Shown here: positions 12,712 to 19,697 of the stretch, one piece after another
Position numbering within the stretch: position 1 is the stretch's first letter
Layout of the letters: the number at the start of each line of letters is the position of its first letter
Assembly: GCA_031257135.1 (NCBI GenBank)
Contig: JAIRPH010000115.1
Span: 1 to 19,697 of the forward strand
Origin: Spirochaetaceae bacterium
GTDB lineage: Bacteria; Spirochaetota; Spirochaetia; Treponematales; Breznakiellaceae
Length of the DNA stretch: 19,697 bases
Reading direction: 5' to 3'
Program-made: the position numbers and the translations under genes
The notes under the pieces: generated by a model
What the model was told of the DNA's origin: nothing
What the model saw: the letters and a program-made list of their open reading frames with translations, nothing else
Database searches by the model: none

Positions 12712-13161
12712 ATGGCAAAAAAAACACTATTAATACCCGGGGACGAATTAAACAAGTTATTGAAGGACTATAACATCCCCATAAGCGCGCTTGCCGGGGA
12801 CATCGGTCTCAGCGTGTCCGCAGTACGGCAGATAGTCACAAACAAGGCGAAAATAAGCCTTCATATCGCAAAACGGTTAGCTAAGTATTTCTCCGATACT
12901 ACCGTAGAATATTGGGTCAATATGCAGACTGCGTTCGACTTAGCGGAATTGGAAAAGGACCCTCAACTCGCGGAAGTCCTCAAGACTATTCCTAAGGCAA
13001 AAAAACTGGCCCCTCCTCCCGCTCCGGAAAAAGCCAAAAAAACCCCGAAAAAAGAGCCTAAAAAGGGGGAAAAGGTAGAAAAAGGGGAAAAAAATACAGC
13101 CCCAAAAGCTCCCCGCAAACCCAGAGCTAAAAAAGCCAAGCCGGAAACCGTAGAAGAATAA
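12712..13161 (+). CDS. HigA-like HTH protein fused to a histone-H1-like basic tail
   Basis: A 149-aa protein in two parts. Residues 1-85 match the HigA/VapI antidote domain of the XRE group: LLIPGDELNKLLKDYNIPIS, then ALAGDIGLSVSAVRQIVTNK, then HIAKRLAKYFSDTTVEYWVN and MQTAFDLAEL. Residues 96-149 are a Lys/Pro/Ala-rich tail (KAKKTPKKEPKKGEK, APRKPRAKKAKP) like eukaryotic and bacterial H1-type DNA-condensing tails. No HigB toxin gene is beside it, so it is an orphan. ATG 12712 is used, with SD AAGAGG 8 nt upstream; an ATG at 12708 is out of frame. It is divergent from the topoisomerase subunit gene. A regulator or nucleoid protein is more likely than an antitoxin. Confidence 0.8.
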   Translation: MAKKTLLIPGDELNKLLKDYNIPISALAGDIGLSVSAVRQIVTNKAKISLHIAKRLAKYFSDTTVEYWVNMQTAFDLAELEKDPQLAEVLKTIPKAKKLAPPPAPEKAKKTPKKEPKKGEKVEKGEKNTAPKAPRKPRAKKAKPETVEE

Positions 13162-13171
13162 CCCCGTTACG

Positions 13172-13218
13172 GCAGGCTGTGAAAACAAGGTCACACAGTT
13201 CCGCTTTCCACAGCCTGC
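13172..13218. repeat. 10-bp inverted repeat between convergent genes
   Basis: GCAGGCTGTG (13172-13181) and CACAGCCTGC (13209-13218) are perfect inverted copies separated by 27 bases. The structure spans the stop codon of merR and lies just after the HigA-like gene. It could act as a bidirectional transcript end, but neither side has a T-run. Confidence 0.45.
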
Positions 13219-13592
13219 TTGTCTTGCAAAGACTTTTCATACTGACCGGTAAAGTATTCTATCTTGCAGGTCACTTTTTCAAGATGCCTCTGCATTTCTT
13301 TAATCTGACGCTCCACATTTTTTTTGTGTTCCCGAAGCATATCGCATCGGGCTTTGAGCGTAGCCTCTCCCTCTACGCTTAACGAGACAAAAGACTTAAT
13401 CTGCTTGATAGACATTCCCGTATTTTTGAGACAGCAAATGAGTCCGAGCCACTCAAGATCATGCTCTGAATACCGGCGGACTCCGCTTCGGCTTCGGGCG
13501 ACTCCGGGGAGAAGCCCCTCGTTTTCATAATACCGCAGTACATGAGGCGGTAAAGCGGTCTTCTCCGACACCTGTTTAATGGTAAAAGACAC
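13191..13592 (-). CDS. MerR-family transcriptional regulator
   Basis: A 133-aa regulator. Residues 3-70 are the winged-helix MerR DNA-binding domain: TIKQVSEKTALPPHVLRYYE then NEGLLPGVARSRSGVRRYSE and LIC-CLKNTGMSIKQIKSFV. A dimerising helix follows (about 75-120: REHKKNVERQIKEMQRHLEK). The one Cys in the helix plus two more (C53/C54 region) do not form a recognisable metal site, so the effector is unknown. The start is GTG 13590-13592 with SD AGGAG overlapping the folC stop; no ATG fits. It is 9 bp downstream of folC and probably cotranscribed. It is of the YyaN/AdhR-like kind, whose inducers vary. Confidence 0.85.
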   Translation of the reverse strand: MSFTIKQVSEKTALPPHVLRYYENEGLLPGVARSRSGVRRYSEHDLEWLGLICCLKNTGMSIKQIKSFVSLSVEGEATLKARCDMLREHKKNVERQIKEMQRHLEKVTCKIEYFTGQYEKSLQDKQAVESGTV

Positions 13593-13601
13593 AGTCTTCT
13601 C

Positions 13602-14948
13602 CTATTTCACCGCGTTTCTGATTTCCGCGGCAAGATAAAAAGAACCAGTCCCAAGCAAGGGAAGCCCTTGTTCTCTGCCCAGCGCAAGAGCCTGCGCTAT
13701 TGCCGCCGAGGTCTCAGGAATACAGAGAACCTCCGCGGACGTTCCCGACGCGGAAACCGCCTGAACGAACATATCGTATACCCCTTGGGGAACGCTGATT
13801 TTGTAGGTTCCCGGAGTAGTTATAATAATACGAGAAAAAACAGGAATAAGAATCTCCGCCATAGCCTGTACGTCTTTGCCTAACGCGCATCCGAACAGAA
13901 GAACTCCTCCGGTTCCGTAGAGCCGAGTAAATGTTTCTACGCAGGCGGACATACTGCGCGGAGTATGCGCCCCGTCTACAATCAAAACCGGAGCGTCCAG
14001 AATCCGTTCAAACCGCGCGGGCAGAGTAAAACCGCGCAAGCCTTCTTGCGCCGCCTGTTCCGTCAAGGCTGGAAACGCGGTTTTAGCCGCGACCGCCGCA
14101 AGTCCCGCGTTATTCGCCTGTATTTCGCCTGCCATAGGCAGGGTCAGATTCAGCGGATGAGAAAACGCCTTAGAAGTCAAGGTAAACGAGGTTCCTTCAG
14201 GAGCGACCTGAATATGGCGAATATCAGCGATCTCAGGAAGATAGTATACCGGAGCATTCCGCGAAGCTCCAATCGTTTTAAATACCGCTAAGGCTTCGGC
14301 GGACTGTTCCGCTAAGACGAGGGGTCTGCCCGGTTTGATGATCCCCGCTTTTTCCCGGGCTATAGCGGCTAAGGTGTCTCCGAGAAACTCGGTATGTTCC
14401 AGTTCGATAAGCGTAATCGCCGATACGAGGGGATCGACAATGTTCGTAGCGTCCAGTCTTCCGCCTAAGCCGGTTTCTACTACCATTACATCGCAGTTTC
14501 CCCGGCGGGCGCAGAGGAAAAAGTACAGCGTCAGTAACTCGAAAAAGCCCGCGGCCGTATCGTCCGGCGCGGGATGATCAAAATACGCGTTCCCGTTTTT
14601 CCGCAAGGCTTCTTCGGCCGCGATTAATTCTTTACCCGCGTCGATATACACGGATTCCTCAAAGAAATCGTTTCCCAGAGTGATTCGTTCCCGGTATTCG
14701 GTTACATGGGGCGAGGTGTACCGAGCCGGCCGGAACCCTTGCGCCTGCAAAATGGCGGCGATCATTCCTGTAACCGAGCCTTTTCCTTTGGAGCCTGCTA
14801 TGTGAATGACCGGCGCGGACCTTTCAGGATTGCCCGCAAGCCGAGCGAGAACCTCCATGCGATCCAGCCGCAAGCTGGTAATGAACTGACCGGCGATAAA
14901 GCGGGAAAGCCACGCAAATACGTCAGCCGCAGAGGAAACCTGTTCCAT
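13602..14948 (-). CDS. folC: Folylpolyglutamate synthase / dihydrofolate synthase
   Basis: Mur-ligase-family enzyme that adds glutamate to folates (and possibly to dihydropteroate), 448 aa. The P-loop is IHIAGSKGKGSVTGMI (48-63), a G-S-K-G-K-G-S form where G-T-N-G-K-G-S is common. It continues with ARYTSPHVTEYRERI, VVETGLGGRLDATNI, the carbamylated-lysine segment IAREKAGIIKPGRP, and the C-terminal VDGAHTPRSM block. The start is ATG 14946-14948; a TTG 13 codons earlier (14985-14987) is possible but lies inside a hairpin. No other folate gene is present. It is followed by merR and divergent from the histidine kinase gene. Confidence 0.9.
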   Translation of the reverse strand: MEQVSSAADVFAWLSRFIAGQFITSLRLDRMEVLARLAGNPERSAPVIHIAGSKGKGSVTGMIAAILQAQGFRPARYTSPHVTEYRERITLGNDFFEESVYIDAGKELIAAEEALRKNGNAYFDHPAPDDTAAGFFELLTLYFFLCARRGNCDVMVVETGLGGRLDATNIVDPLVSAITLIELEHTEFLGDTLAAIAREKAGIIKPGRPLVLAEQSAEALAVFKTIGASRNAPVYYLPEIADIRHIQVAPEGTSFTLTSKAFSHPLNLTLPMAGEIQANNAGLAAVAAKTAFPALTEQAAQEGLRGFTLPARFERILDAPVLIVDGAHTPRSMSACVETFTRLYGTGGVLLFGCALGKDVQAMAEILIPVFSRIIITTPGTYKISVPQGVYDMFVQAVSASGTSAEVLCIPETSAAIAQALALGREQGLPLLGTGSFYLAAEIRNAVK

Positions 14949-14969
14949 ACTATCTTTTATTTTCTCTAG

Positions 14970-14997
14970 GGGACATTGAAAAGTCAAGTCCCTTTTT
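14970..14997 (+). terminator. Intrinsic-terminator-like hairpin between folC and the kinase gene
   Basis: On the plus strand GGGAC-(A bulge)-TTGA pairs with TCAA-GTCCC around an AAAG loop (14970-14992) and is followed by five T (14993-14997). That is a good rho-independent terminator for plus-strand RNA. No plus-strand gene ends here, so it would stop antisense transcription through folC. In minus-strand RNA the same hairpin would lie in the folC leader, ending about 21 nt before the ATG. Confidence 0.6.
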
Positions 14998-15030
14998 CCG
15001 CGCTTTACTTTTTATGCTATATTTTTATGA

Positions 15031-15055
15031 TATAATAGATAAAACAAAGTAAGGA
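15031..15055 (+). promoter_or_regulatory. -10 element and ribosome-binding site of the hybrid kinase gene
   Basis: A perfect TATAAT lies at 15031-15036 in AT-rich DNA; the -35 is poor (TTTTTA at 15009-15014, 16-bp spacer). The SD AAGGA is at 15051-15055, 6 nt before the ATG at 15062. Confidence 0.6.
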
Positions 15056-15061
15056 TTATTA

Positions 15062-18000
15062 ATGTCTGTACGGGAAATAATTAAGCTGAATTATCGGCAA
15101 TTTCTTTTTGTATTTTTGGCGTTTTTCATCATGGTATTTGTAGGGTATCTGTATACCAGCAGGATGGTAGGCGAGCAGTTGCGGATTAACGGCGAAGAGC
15201 TGATTCAGGTTGCCGAAGCCGGCATCAAGGCGGAATTGGCTCAAGCTGAAGTCTTTTTAACCGATACCTGCCTCTATGTTGAAGATATGCTTCCTAAAAA
15301 AACTTCCCAAGAGGATGTTCAAGGTCTGCTCAAATGGATAACTTCTCAGGTGTATGCCAAAAAGGACCGGATAATTCACGGGCTGGTGGGCATATACGGG
15401 TATATCCGGGGGACCTACGTCGGCGGGCTGGACGGGTGGCTTCCGCCTTCGGACTTTGATCCCAAGAGCCGTCCCTGGTATATCGGGGCATTGGAAAAGA
15501 AGGACGGCTTGTACTATACTGGTTCGTATATTGACCGGTCTACTGGGAAACTGGTTGTTTCGGTGTCTAAGGAAGTGGTTACGTCTTCGGGCGAGAGCGC
15601 GGGAGTTATAGCGATTGACATAGACCTCTCTGAAATGGCGCCTCTGGTGAGCGATTTAGGGGGCGCAAGCGTCAGTTATTACGGGCTTGTGCTGGATGAG
15701 GGACTTGACATTATTACTCACAGCCGGGACAAGAATCTCATTGGGCGTAATTTCGCGTCTGTGAATGAAGACTGCGCGCTGGTGGCTAAGGCGCTTCTTA
15801 GCGCGCCTAACGGACGGATTTCCGGAATGCAGTTTATCAATCACAGCGGCGCGAGGAGCATTGTTTTTTTCGGGAAGATTTTCAACGGCTGGTATACGGG
15901 AGTGATAACTTCGGTTTCCAGTTTTTACGCGAAGGTGTATCAGATGGGCGTTGTTATTTCCGCGTTGGGCGCGGTGATGATGTTCCTTCTCAGCGCGTCT
16001 CTGGTGAGCGTGTACAGCGCGAAGATGCGCTCTGAAGAAAAAAACAAGAGTAAGTCTGACTTTCTCGCCCGAATGAGCCATGAAATCCGCACGCCCATGA
16101 ACGCTATTGTGGGGATGTCTGAACTGATTCTCCGGGAAGATTTGCCCCCGGATGTGTGCGAGTACGCATTAGGCATCAAGCAGTCCAGCGCGAATCTGCT
16201 TTCGATTATCAACGATATTCTCGATTTTTCAAAGATCGAATCAGGGAAGATGAAAATTGTGGAAACCCCGTATCTTTTCGCTTCGGTGGTGAACGATCTG
16301 GTGACGATAATCCGTATGCGCCTCGGGGAAAAACCGGTGCGTCTGCTGGTCGATATCGATCCCCAAATTCCGAATAAGCTCATCGGCGACGAGGTGCGGA
16401 TCAGGCAGATTATCCTGAATCTTCTGAATAACGCTGTGAAGTATACCGAAACGGGATCAATTACCTTTTCGATTGCAGGCGGTTTCGGAGGCGATGCGGA
16501 AGACCGGCACATTCTTTTGAACATTACTATTACGGATACCGGAATCGGCATTAAACAGGAAAATTTTTCTAAGGTCTTCGGAGATTTTGTGCAGTTCAAC
16601 ATTGCCGCTAATCGGGGCATTGAGGGAACCGGTTTGGGTTTGGCGATTTCCAAGAGCCTCTGCGACGCTATGGGAGGCGAAATTTCTTTTACCAGCGAGT
16701 ACGGCAAGGGAACGTCTTTTACGGTTCTTCTGCCTCAGCGGATTTCCGATCCCGCGCCGATTGCTTTTGTTTCCGCGCCGGAAACAAAAGCATCGCTCAT
16801 CTACGAAATGAACGAACTCAGCGCGCAGTCCATGCAGAGCAGTCTTGACGCGCTGGGCGTTCCCAACTGCTGGGTTACGGTTCAGTCGGATTTTTTTGAA
16901 CTGCTGAAACAGAGTTTCTATCCTTTTATTTTTGTGTCCTATATTTTATATGAAGGGGCGAAGAAAATCGTTCAGCGGTTAGGGCTTGAGTCAAAGCTGA
17001 TCGTCATGATCGGATACGGCGCGGAAATCGGTTTGCAGGACGTCATTACCCTTGCGTTGCCGGCTCACGCGCTTTCCATCGCGGACGCGCTGAATCACAA
17101 AGCCGAAAACCGGACGTATAAACAGAAATGTCCTGCCCGGTTTATTGCGCCTTCGGCGCGGATTCTCATCGTGGACGATATACCTACGAATCTGAAAGTC
17201 GCGGAAGGGCTTATGAATTCCTTTGAAATGCGGATCGATACGTGCAAAAGCGGCGCGGAAGCGATTGATTTGGTAAAGGCGAGAAATTACGATATGGTAT
17301 TTATGGATCACATGATGCCGGGTATGGACGGCATTGAGGCGGCTGGACGCATCCGGGATTTAGGGGGCGACCGATACCGGAAACTGCCGATTATCGCGCT
17401 TACCGCGAACGCGGTGAGCGGCGTACGGGAAATGTTTCTTCAGAATAATATGAACGACTTTCTGCCGAAACCCATTGAGATGTCCCGGCTGACCGCAGTA
17501 TTGCAAAAATGGATTCCCCGGGAAAAACAGAAACAATGCCATGAAATGAGAAAAGAATCGCTGTCTGATGCGGAAGATACTCTGCCTGAAATTGCCGGAA
17601 TCGATGTGAGAAAAGGGGTTTCCATGACCGGAGGAACCCTGGACAGATATTTGAATACCCTTGGGATTTTTCTTGAAGACGGGAAAGAGAAACTGCAACA
17701 GATTCGCTCTTCCCTTGAAGTTGGGAATATTCCGCTGTACGCGACCTTTGTCCACGCGGTGAAGAGCGCGTCCGCCAGCGTCGGCGCGGCGGAACTTTCC
17801 GATTACGCGAAACGCTTGGAAACCGCGGGCAAAACCGAAGATATGACCTATATCGACCGGAATAACCCTATTTTTCTTGAGGATTTCGCGCTTCTATTGG
17901 AAAGAATTGAAAAGACTTTGAGCGGCTGTCAGCGCAGTATTTCTGTTTCGCCGGACGCGCTGAAACGGGAACTTAGCGAACTCAAAGCCGCGCTTGAGAC

Positions 18001-18160
18001 AATGGATATGGGAAAAGCGGAACACAGCCTGAACCGCCTGCAAAAAGGCATGGAAGGAACGGACGCGCTTTTTCACTCTCAGGTAGAAAAGATAGCGCAG
18101 TATATTCTTTTGTCGGACTACGACGAAGCCGTAGCCGGGATTGATATGCTTCTACGGTGA
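15062..18160 (+). CDS. Hybrid histidine kinase: dCACHE, HisKA, HATPase, two receivers, Hpt
   Basis: A 1032-aa membrane sensor kinase. Residues 13-32 and about 295-318 are membrane spans flanking a periplasmic double-CACHE ligand-binding domain; its signature is DPKSRPWYIGALEKKDG, then GSYIDRSTGKLVVSVSKEV and GVIAIDIDLSEM. The kinase core has His340 in SHEIRTPMNAIVG, the N-box (Asn457), DTGIGI (Asp492) and EGTGLGLAISKSL. A domain at about 565-690 looks like a receiver that has lost its phospho-Asp. The true receiver begins at RILIVDD (701-707) with Asp749 in FMDHMMPGMDG. The C-terminal Hpt domain has His898 in VHAVKSASASVGA. It is 54 bp upstream of the REC-HD-GYP gene, its likely phosphorelay target. 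The ligand is not evident; dCACHE domains often bind amino acids or other small metabolites. Confidence 0.92.
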   Translation: MSVREIIKLNYRQFLFVFLAFFIMVFVGYLYTSRMVGEQLRINGEELIQVAEAGIKAELAQAEVFLTDTCLYVEDMLPKKTSQEDVQGLLKWITSQVYAKKDRIIHGLVGIYGYIRGTYVGGLDGWLPPSDFDPKSRPWYIGALEKKDGLYYTGSYIDRSTGKLVVSVSKEVVTSSGESAGVIAIDIDLSEMAPLVSDLGGASVSYYGLVLDEGLDIITHSRDKNLIGRNFASVNEDCALVAKALLSAPNGRISGMQFINHSGARSIVFFGKIFNGWYTGVITSVSSFYAKVYQMGVVISALGAVMMFLLSASLVSVYSAKMRSEEKNKSKSDFLARMSHEIRTPMNAIVGMSELILREDLPPDVCEYALGIKQSSANLLSIINDILDFSKIESGKMKIVETPYLFASVVNDLVTIIRMRLGEKPVRLLVDIDPQIPNKLIGDEVRIRQIILNLLNNAVKYTETGSITFSIAGGFGGDAEDRHILLNITITDTGIGIKQENFSKVFGDFVQFNIAANRGIEGTGLGLAISKSLCDAMGGEISFTSEYGKGTSFTVLLPQRISDPAPIAFVSAPETKASLIYEMNELSAQSMQSSLDALGVPNCWVTVQSDFFELLKQSFYPFIFVSYILYEGAKKIVQRLGLESKLIVMIGYGAEIGLQDVITLALPAHALSIADALNHKAENRTYKQKCPARFIAPSARILIVDDIPTNLKVAEGLMNSFEMRIDTCKSGAEAIDLVKARNYDMVFMDHMMPGMDGIEAAGRIRDLGGDRYRKLPIIALTANAVSGVREMFLQNNMNDFLPKPIEMSRLTAVLQKWIPREKQKQCHEMRKESLSDAEDTLPEIAGIDVRKGVSMTGGTLDRYLNTLGIFLEDGKEKLQQIRSSLEVGNIPLYATFVHAVKSASASVGAAELSDYAKRLETAGKTEDMTYIDRNNPIFLEDFALLLERIEKTLSGCQRSISVSPDALKRELSELKAALETMDMGKAEHSLNRLQKGMEGTDALFHSQVEKIAQYILLSDYDEAVAGIDMLLR

Positions 18161-18161
18161 T

Positions 18162-18193
18162 TTTTTTCTATAGAATATTCTTTTTAGAAAAAA
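18162..18193. repeat. AT-rich inverted repeat between kinase and response regulator
   Basis: TTTTTTCTA (18162-18170) and TAGAAAAAA (18185-18193) are inverted copies. Their centre overlaps two palindromes, TTCTATAGAA (18166-18175) and AGAATATTCT (18172-18181). It is too AT-rich to be a strong terminator. An SD (AAGGA) for the next gene follows, ending 10 nt before its ATG. Confidence 0.4.
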
Positions 18194-18214
18194 GAAAAAA
18201 AGGAAAATAAAAAA

Positions 18215-19291
18215 ATGAGCGCAGATAGAAAAAAAATAATGCTGGTTGACGACGATATTACTAATCTTACGGTCGGTAAGAACGCCTTGATAGAAAAGTA
18301 CGATGTGTTTACGATTCCGTCGGGCGAAAAGCTGTTCAAAATGCTTGATAAAGTCATACCTGATATGATTCTGCTGGATGTGGATATGCCCGGAATGAAC
18401 GGCTATGACGTTATCAGCGCGCTGAAAAAGCGGGAAAACGCCGCGAATATCCCGGTTATATTTTTGACCGCCCAGAATGACGACGGCAGTGAATTGCGGG
18501 GTTTATCGTTAGGAGCGATAGACTACATTACCAAGCCGTTTTCGCCGCTTCTTCTGCTGAAGCGGATTGAAGTGCATCTGCTCGTTGAATCTCAGAAGCG
18601 GGAACTGACTGAGTACAACACGAATCTGCAAAACATGGTCAGAGAAAAGACCTGCGAGGTAGTGAGTCTGCAAAACGCTATTCTGCGGACTGTAGCGGAA
18701 CTGGTGGAATCCCGGGACGCGATTACCGGAAGCCACATTGAACGGACTGAGCGGTATCTGAAAATTCTCGTTGAGGCTTTGAAGAAAGAAAATCTGCATC
18801 AGGAGGAGATCGCTCATTGGGACACAGATATTCTGTTCCGTTCCGCCCAGCTTCATGATGTCGGGAAGATAGCTATTAAGGACTATATTCTTTTCAAGCC
18901 GGAAAAACTGAACGAAGAAGAGTTCGAGGAAATGAAAAAGCATACGACCTTTGGGGTGCAGGTAATCGAGAAGATCGGGGAAAGCACGTCGGAACGGATA
19001 TTTCTTGAACACGCGAAGATTTTCGCCGGGACCCATCACGAGAAGTGGGACGGCACAGGCTACCCCAATGGGCTTAAAGGCGTAGAGATTCCCCTACAGG
19101 GGCGGCTCATGGCTATCGTAGACGTATACGACGCGCTTCTTTCAGAGCGTCCTTACAAAAAAGCCTTCACCCATGACGAAGCGGTTGCTATTATTAAAGG
19201 AAACAGCGGTATTCACTTCGATCCTGAGCTGGTAGACCTTTTCATATCGGTTTCCGGCAAGTTCGCCGCAATCGCTCAGACCGAACCCTAA
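18215..19291 (+). CDS. Response regulator with HD-GYP c-di-GMP phosphodiesterase domain
   Basis: A 358-aa cytoplasmic protein of RpfG type. The receiver (residues 7-122) has VDDD, phospho-acceptor Asp55 in LLDVDMPGMNG, T85 and K107 (ITKPFS). A helical linker (123-158) leads to the HD-GYP domain: HD pair His214-Asp215 with Lys218 (LHDVGKIAI), His243, HH274-275, and DGTGYP at 279-284, followed by LMAIVDVYDALLSERPYK. All metal-site and GYP residues are present, so it should hydrolyse cyclic di-GMP when phosphorylated. It follows the hybrid kinase by 54 bp on the same strand. In spirochaetes c-di-GMP level affects motility and chemotaxis, a plausible but untested output here. Confidence 0.93.
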   Translation: MSADRKKIMLVDDDITNLTVGKNALIEKYDVFTIPSGEKLFKMLDKVIPDMILLDVDMPGMNGYDVISALKKRENAANIPVIFLTAQNDDGSELRGLSLGAIDYITKPFSPLLLLKRIEVHLLVESQKRELTEYNTNLQNMVREKTCEVVSLQNAILRTVAELVESRDAITGSHIERTERYLKILVEALKKENLHQEEIAHWDTDILFRSAQLHDVGKIAIKDYILFKPEKLNEEEFEEMKKHTTFGVQVIEKIGESTSERIFLEHAKIFAGTHHEKWDGTGYPNGLKGVEIPLQGRLMAIVDVYDALLSERPYKKAFTHDEAVAIIKGNSGIHFDPELVDLFISVSGKFAAIAQTEP

Positions 19292-19340
19292 GCCTTTCCT
19301 CGCTGAAGCGTATACGGCTAAACGTTTACGGTTGCCCTTG
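19292..19340. other. Short convergent gap with two palindromes
   Basis: The 49 bp between the HD-GYP gene and leuS hold the palindromes CGTATACG (19309-19316) and TAAACGTTTA (19319-19328). No hairpin plus T-run of terminator type is present, so how the two convergent transcripts end is not visible. Confidence 0.3.
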
Positions 19341-19697
19341 TTACTTGACGACGATGTTTACGAGCTTGTCCGGGACAGCGATGACCTTGAGAATCGCGCG
19401 CCCTTCAAGCCATTTCCTGACTCCGGGCAATGCCTGAGCCTGACGCTCCAGCTCCTCAACAGCCGTCCCGGCCGGAACCGTAAACTTATCCCGCAGTTTC
19501 CCGTTTACCTGCACCACGATGAGCGAATCCTGATCCGCCGCCAAAGCCTCGTCGTACCGGGGCCACTCCGCCTGAGACACCGACTCGGTATGTCCGAGGC
19601 GTTCCCACAACTCCTCCCCGAGATGCGGGGCATACGCGCTGACCATCAACGCCAGCGGCTCAAAAAGAGCGCGGGGAACCTCGGCAAGTTTCGCAAG
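19341..19697 (-). CDS. leuS: Leucyl-tRNA synthetase, C-terminal part, runs off right edge
   Basis: The last 118 codons of leuS. The frame is open to the window edge and begins inside the anticodon-binding domain: SAYAPHLGEELWERLGH, then SVSQAEWPRYDEALAA. The C-terminal domain follows with VVQVNGKLRDKFTVPAGTAV, KWLEGRAILKVIAVP and DKLVNIVVK, the standard ending of bacterial LeuRS, which contacts the tRNA-Leu long arm. The catalytic core and editing domain lie outside the window. An ATG near 19646 is internal and not the start. Confidence 0.93.
   Translation of the reverse strand, partial: LAKLAEVPRALFEPLALMVSAYAPHLGEELWERLGHTESVSQAEWPRYDEALAADQDSLIVVQVNGKLRDKFTVPAGTAVEELERQAQALPGVRKWLEGRAILKVIAVPDKLVNIVVK

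Noticed and set aside
12712..13161. A complete HigBA toxin-antitoxin module.
   Set aside because: No HigB-like ORF exists on either side; the neighbours are a topoisomerase subunit gene and merR.
14949..14987. TTG start for FolC 13 codons upstream.
   Set aside because: It lies inside the terminator-like hairpin and adds residues before the usual N-terminal helix. Kept as an alternative only.
1..19697. tRNA, rRNA or riboswitch genes anywhere in the window.
   Set aside because: No cloverleaf-type T-loop (GGTTCGAATCC-like) or conserved riboswitch core was recognised by eye; a covariance-model scan was not possible.

Overview
The window reads as chromosomal DNA of a spirochaete, most likely a gut or environmental Treponema relative. 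The reasons are a short second GyrA/ParC-type topoisomerase subunit, a dCACHE hybrid histidine kinase beside an HD-GYP response regulator, an lspA followed by a small membrane gene, and a base composition I judge by eye to be near 50% GC. The genus is inferred from recalled gene content, not from a search. No rRNA, tRNA or CRISPR array was found.

Left end (1-2199, all minus strand). A zinc-ribbon (IS1-like) transposase runs off the left edge. It sits behind an extended Shine-Dalgarno sequence and two overlapping mini-ORFs. Next is a SigI/RsgI sigma and anti-sigma pair, with sigI coupled by a GTGA overlap to a 19-codon ORF that has a strong ribosome-binding site. Then comes a vapBC toxin-antitoxin pair whose toxin has lost its C-terminal third.

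Housekeeping cluster (1727-8290, minus strand). Ten genes lie head to tail with gaps of 24 bp or less: JAMM metalloprotease, precorrin-2 dehydrogenase, a membrane-anchored alpha/beta-hydrolase-like protein, Nif3-like protein, lspA, a two-helix membrane protein, prs, a microbial-type PARG, vapB and truncated vapC. Upstream is an XRE regulator whose best promoter would give an almost leaderless mRNA.

Middle (8849-14948). A 639-aa GyrA/ParC-type subunit is followed 10 bp later by a single-pass membrane protein built of 14- and 21-residue coiled-coil repeats. Divergent from the topoisomerase gene is a HigA-like DNA-binding protein fused to a histone-H1-like lysine/proline/alanine tail. The 158-bp divergent region between them holds a 20-bp-period direct repeat, a 9-bp inverted repeat and a hairpin at the predicted transcript start. 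A folC-merR pair follows.

Right end (15062-19697). A 1032-aa hybrid kinase (dCACHE, HisKA, HATPase, degenerate receiver, receiver, Hpt) and a REC-HD-GYP protein form a plus-strand signalling pair that probably links a periplasmic signal to c-di-GMP breakdown. The 3' end of leuS enters convergently from the right edge.

The most unusual items are the HigA-H1 fusion and its divergent region, the coiled-coil membrane protein coupled to a topoisomerase, the PARG joined to a damaged VapBC, and the coupled short ORFs in front of sigI and of the transposase.
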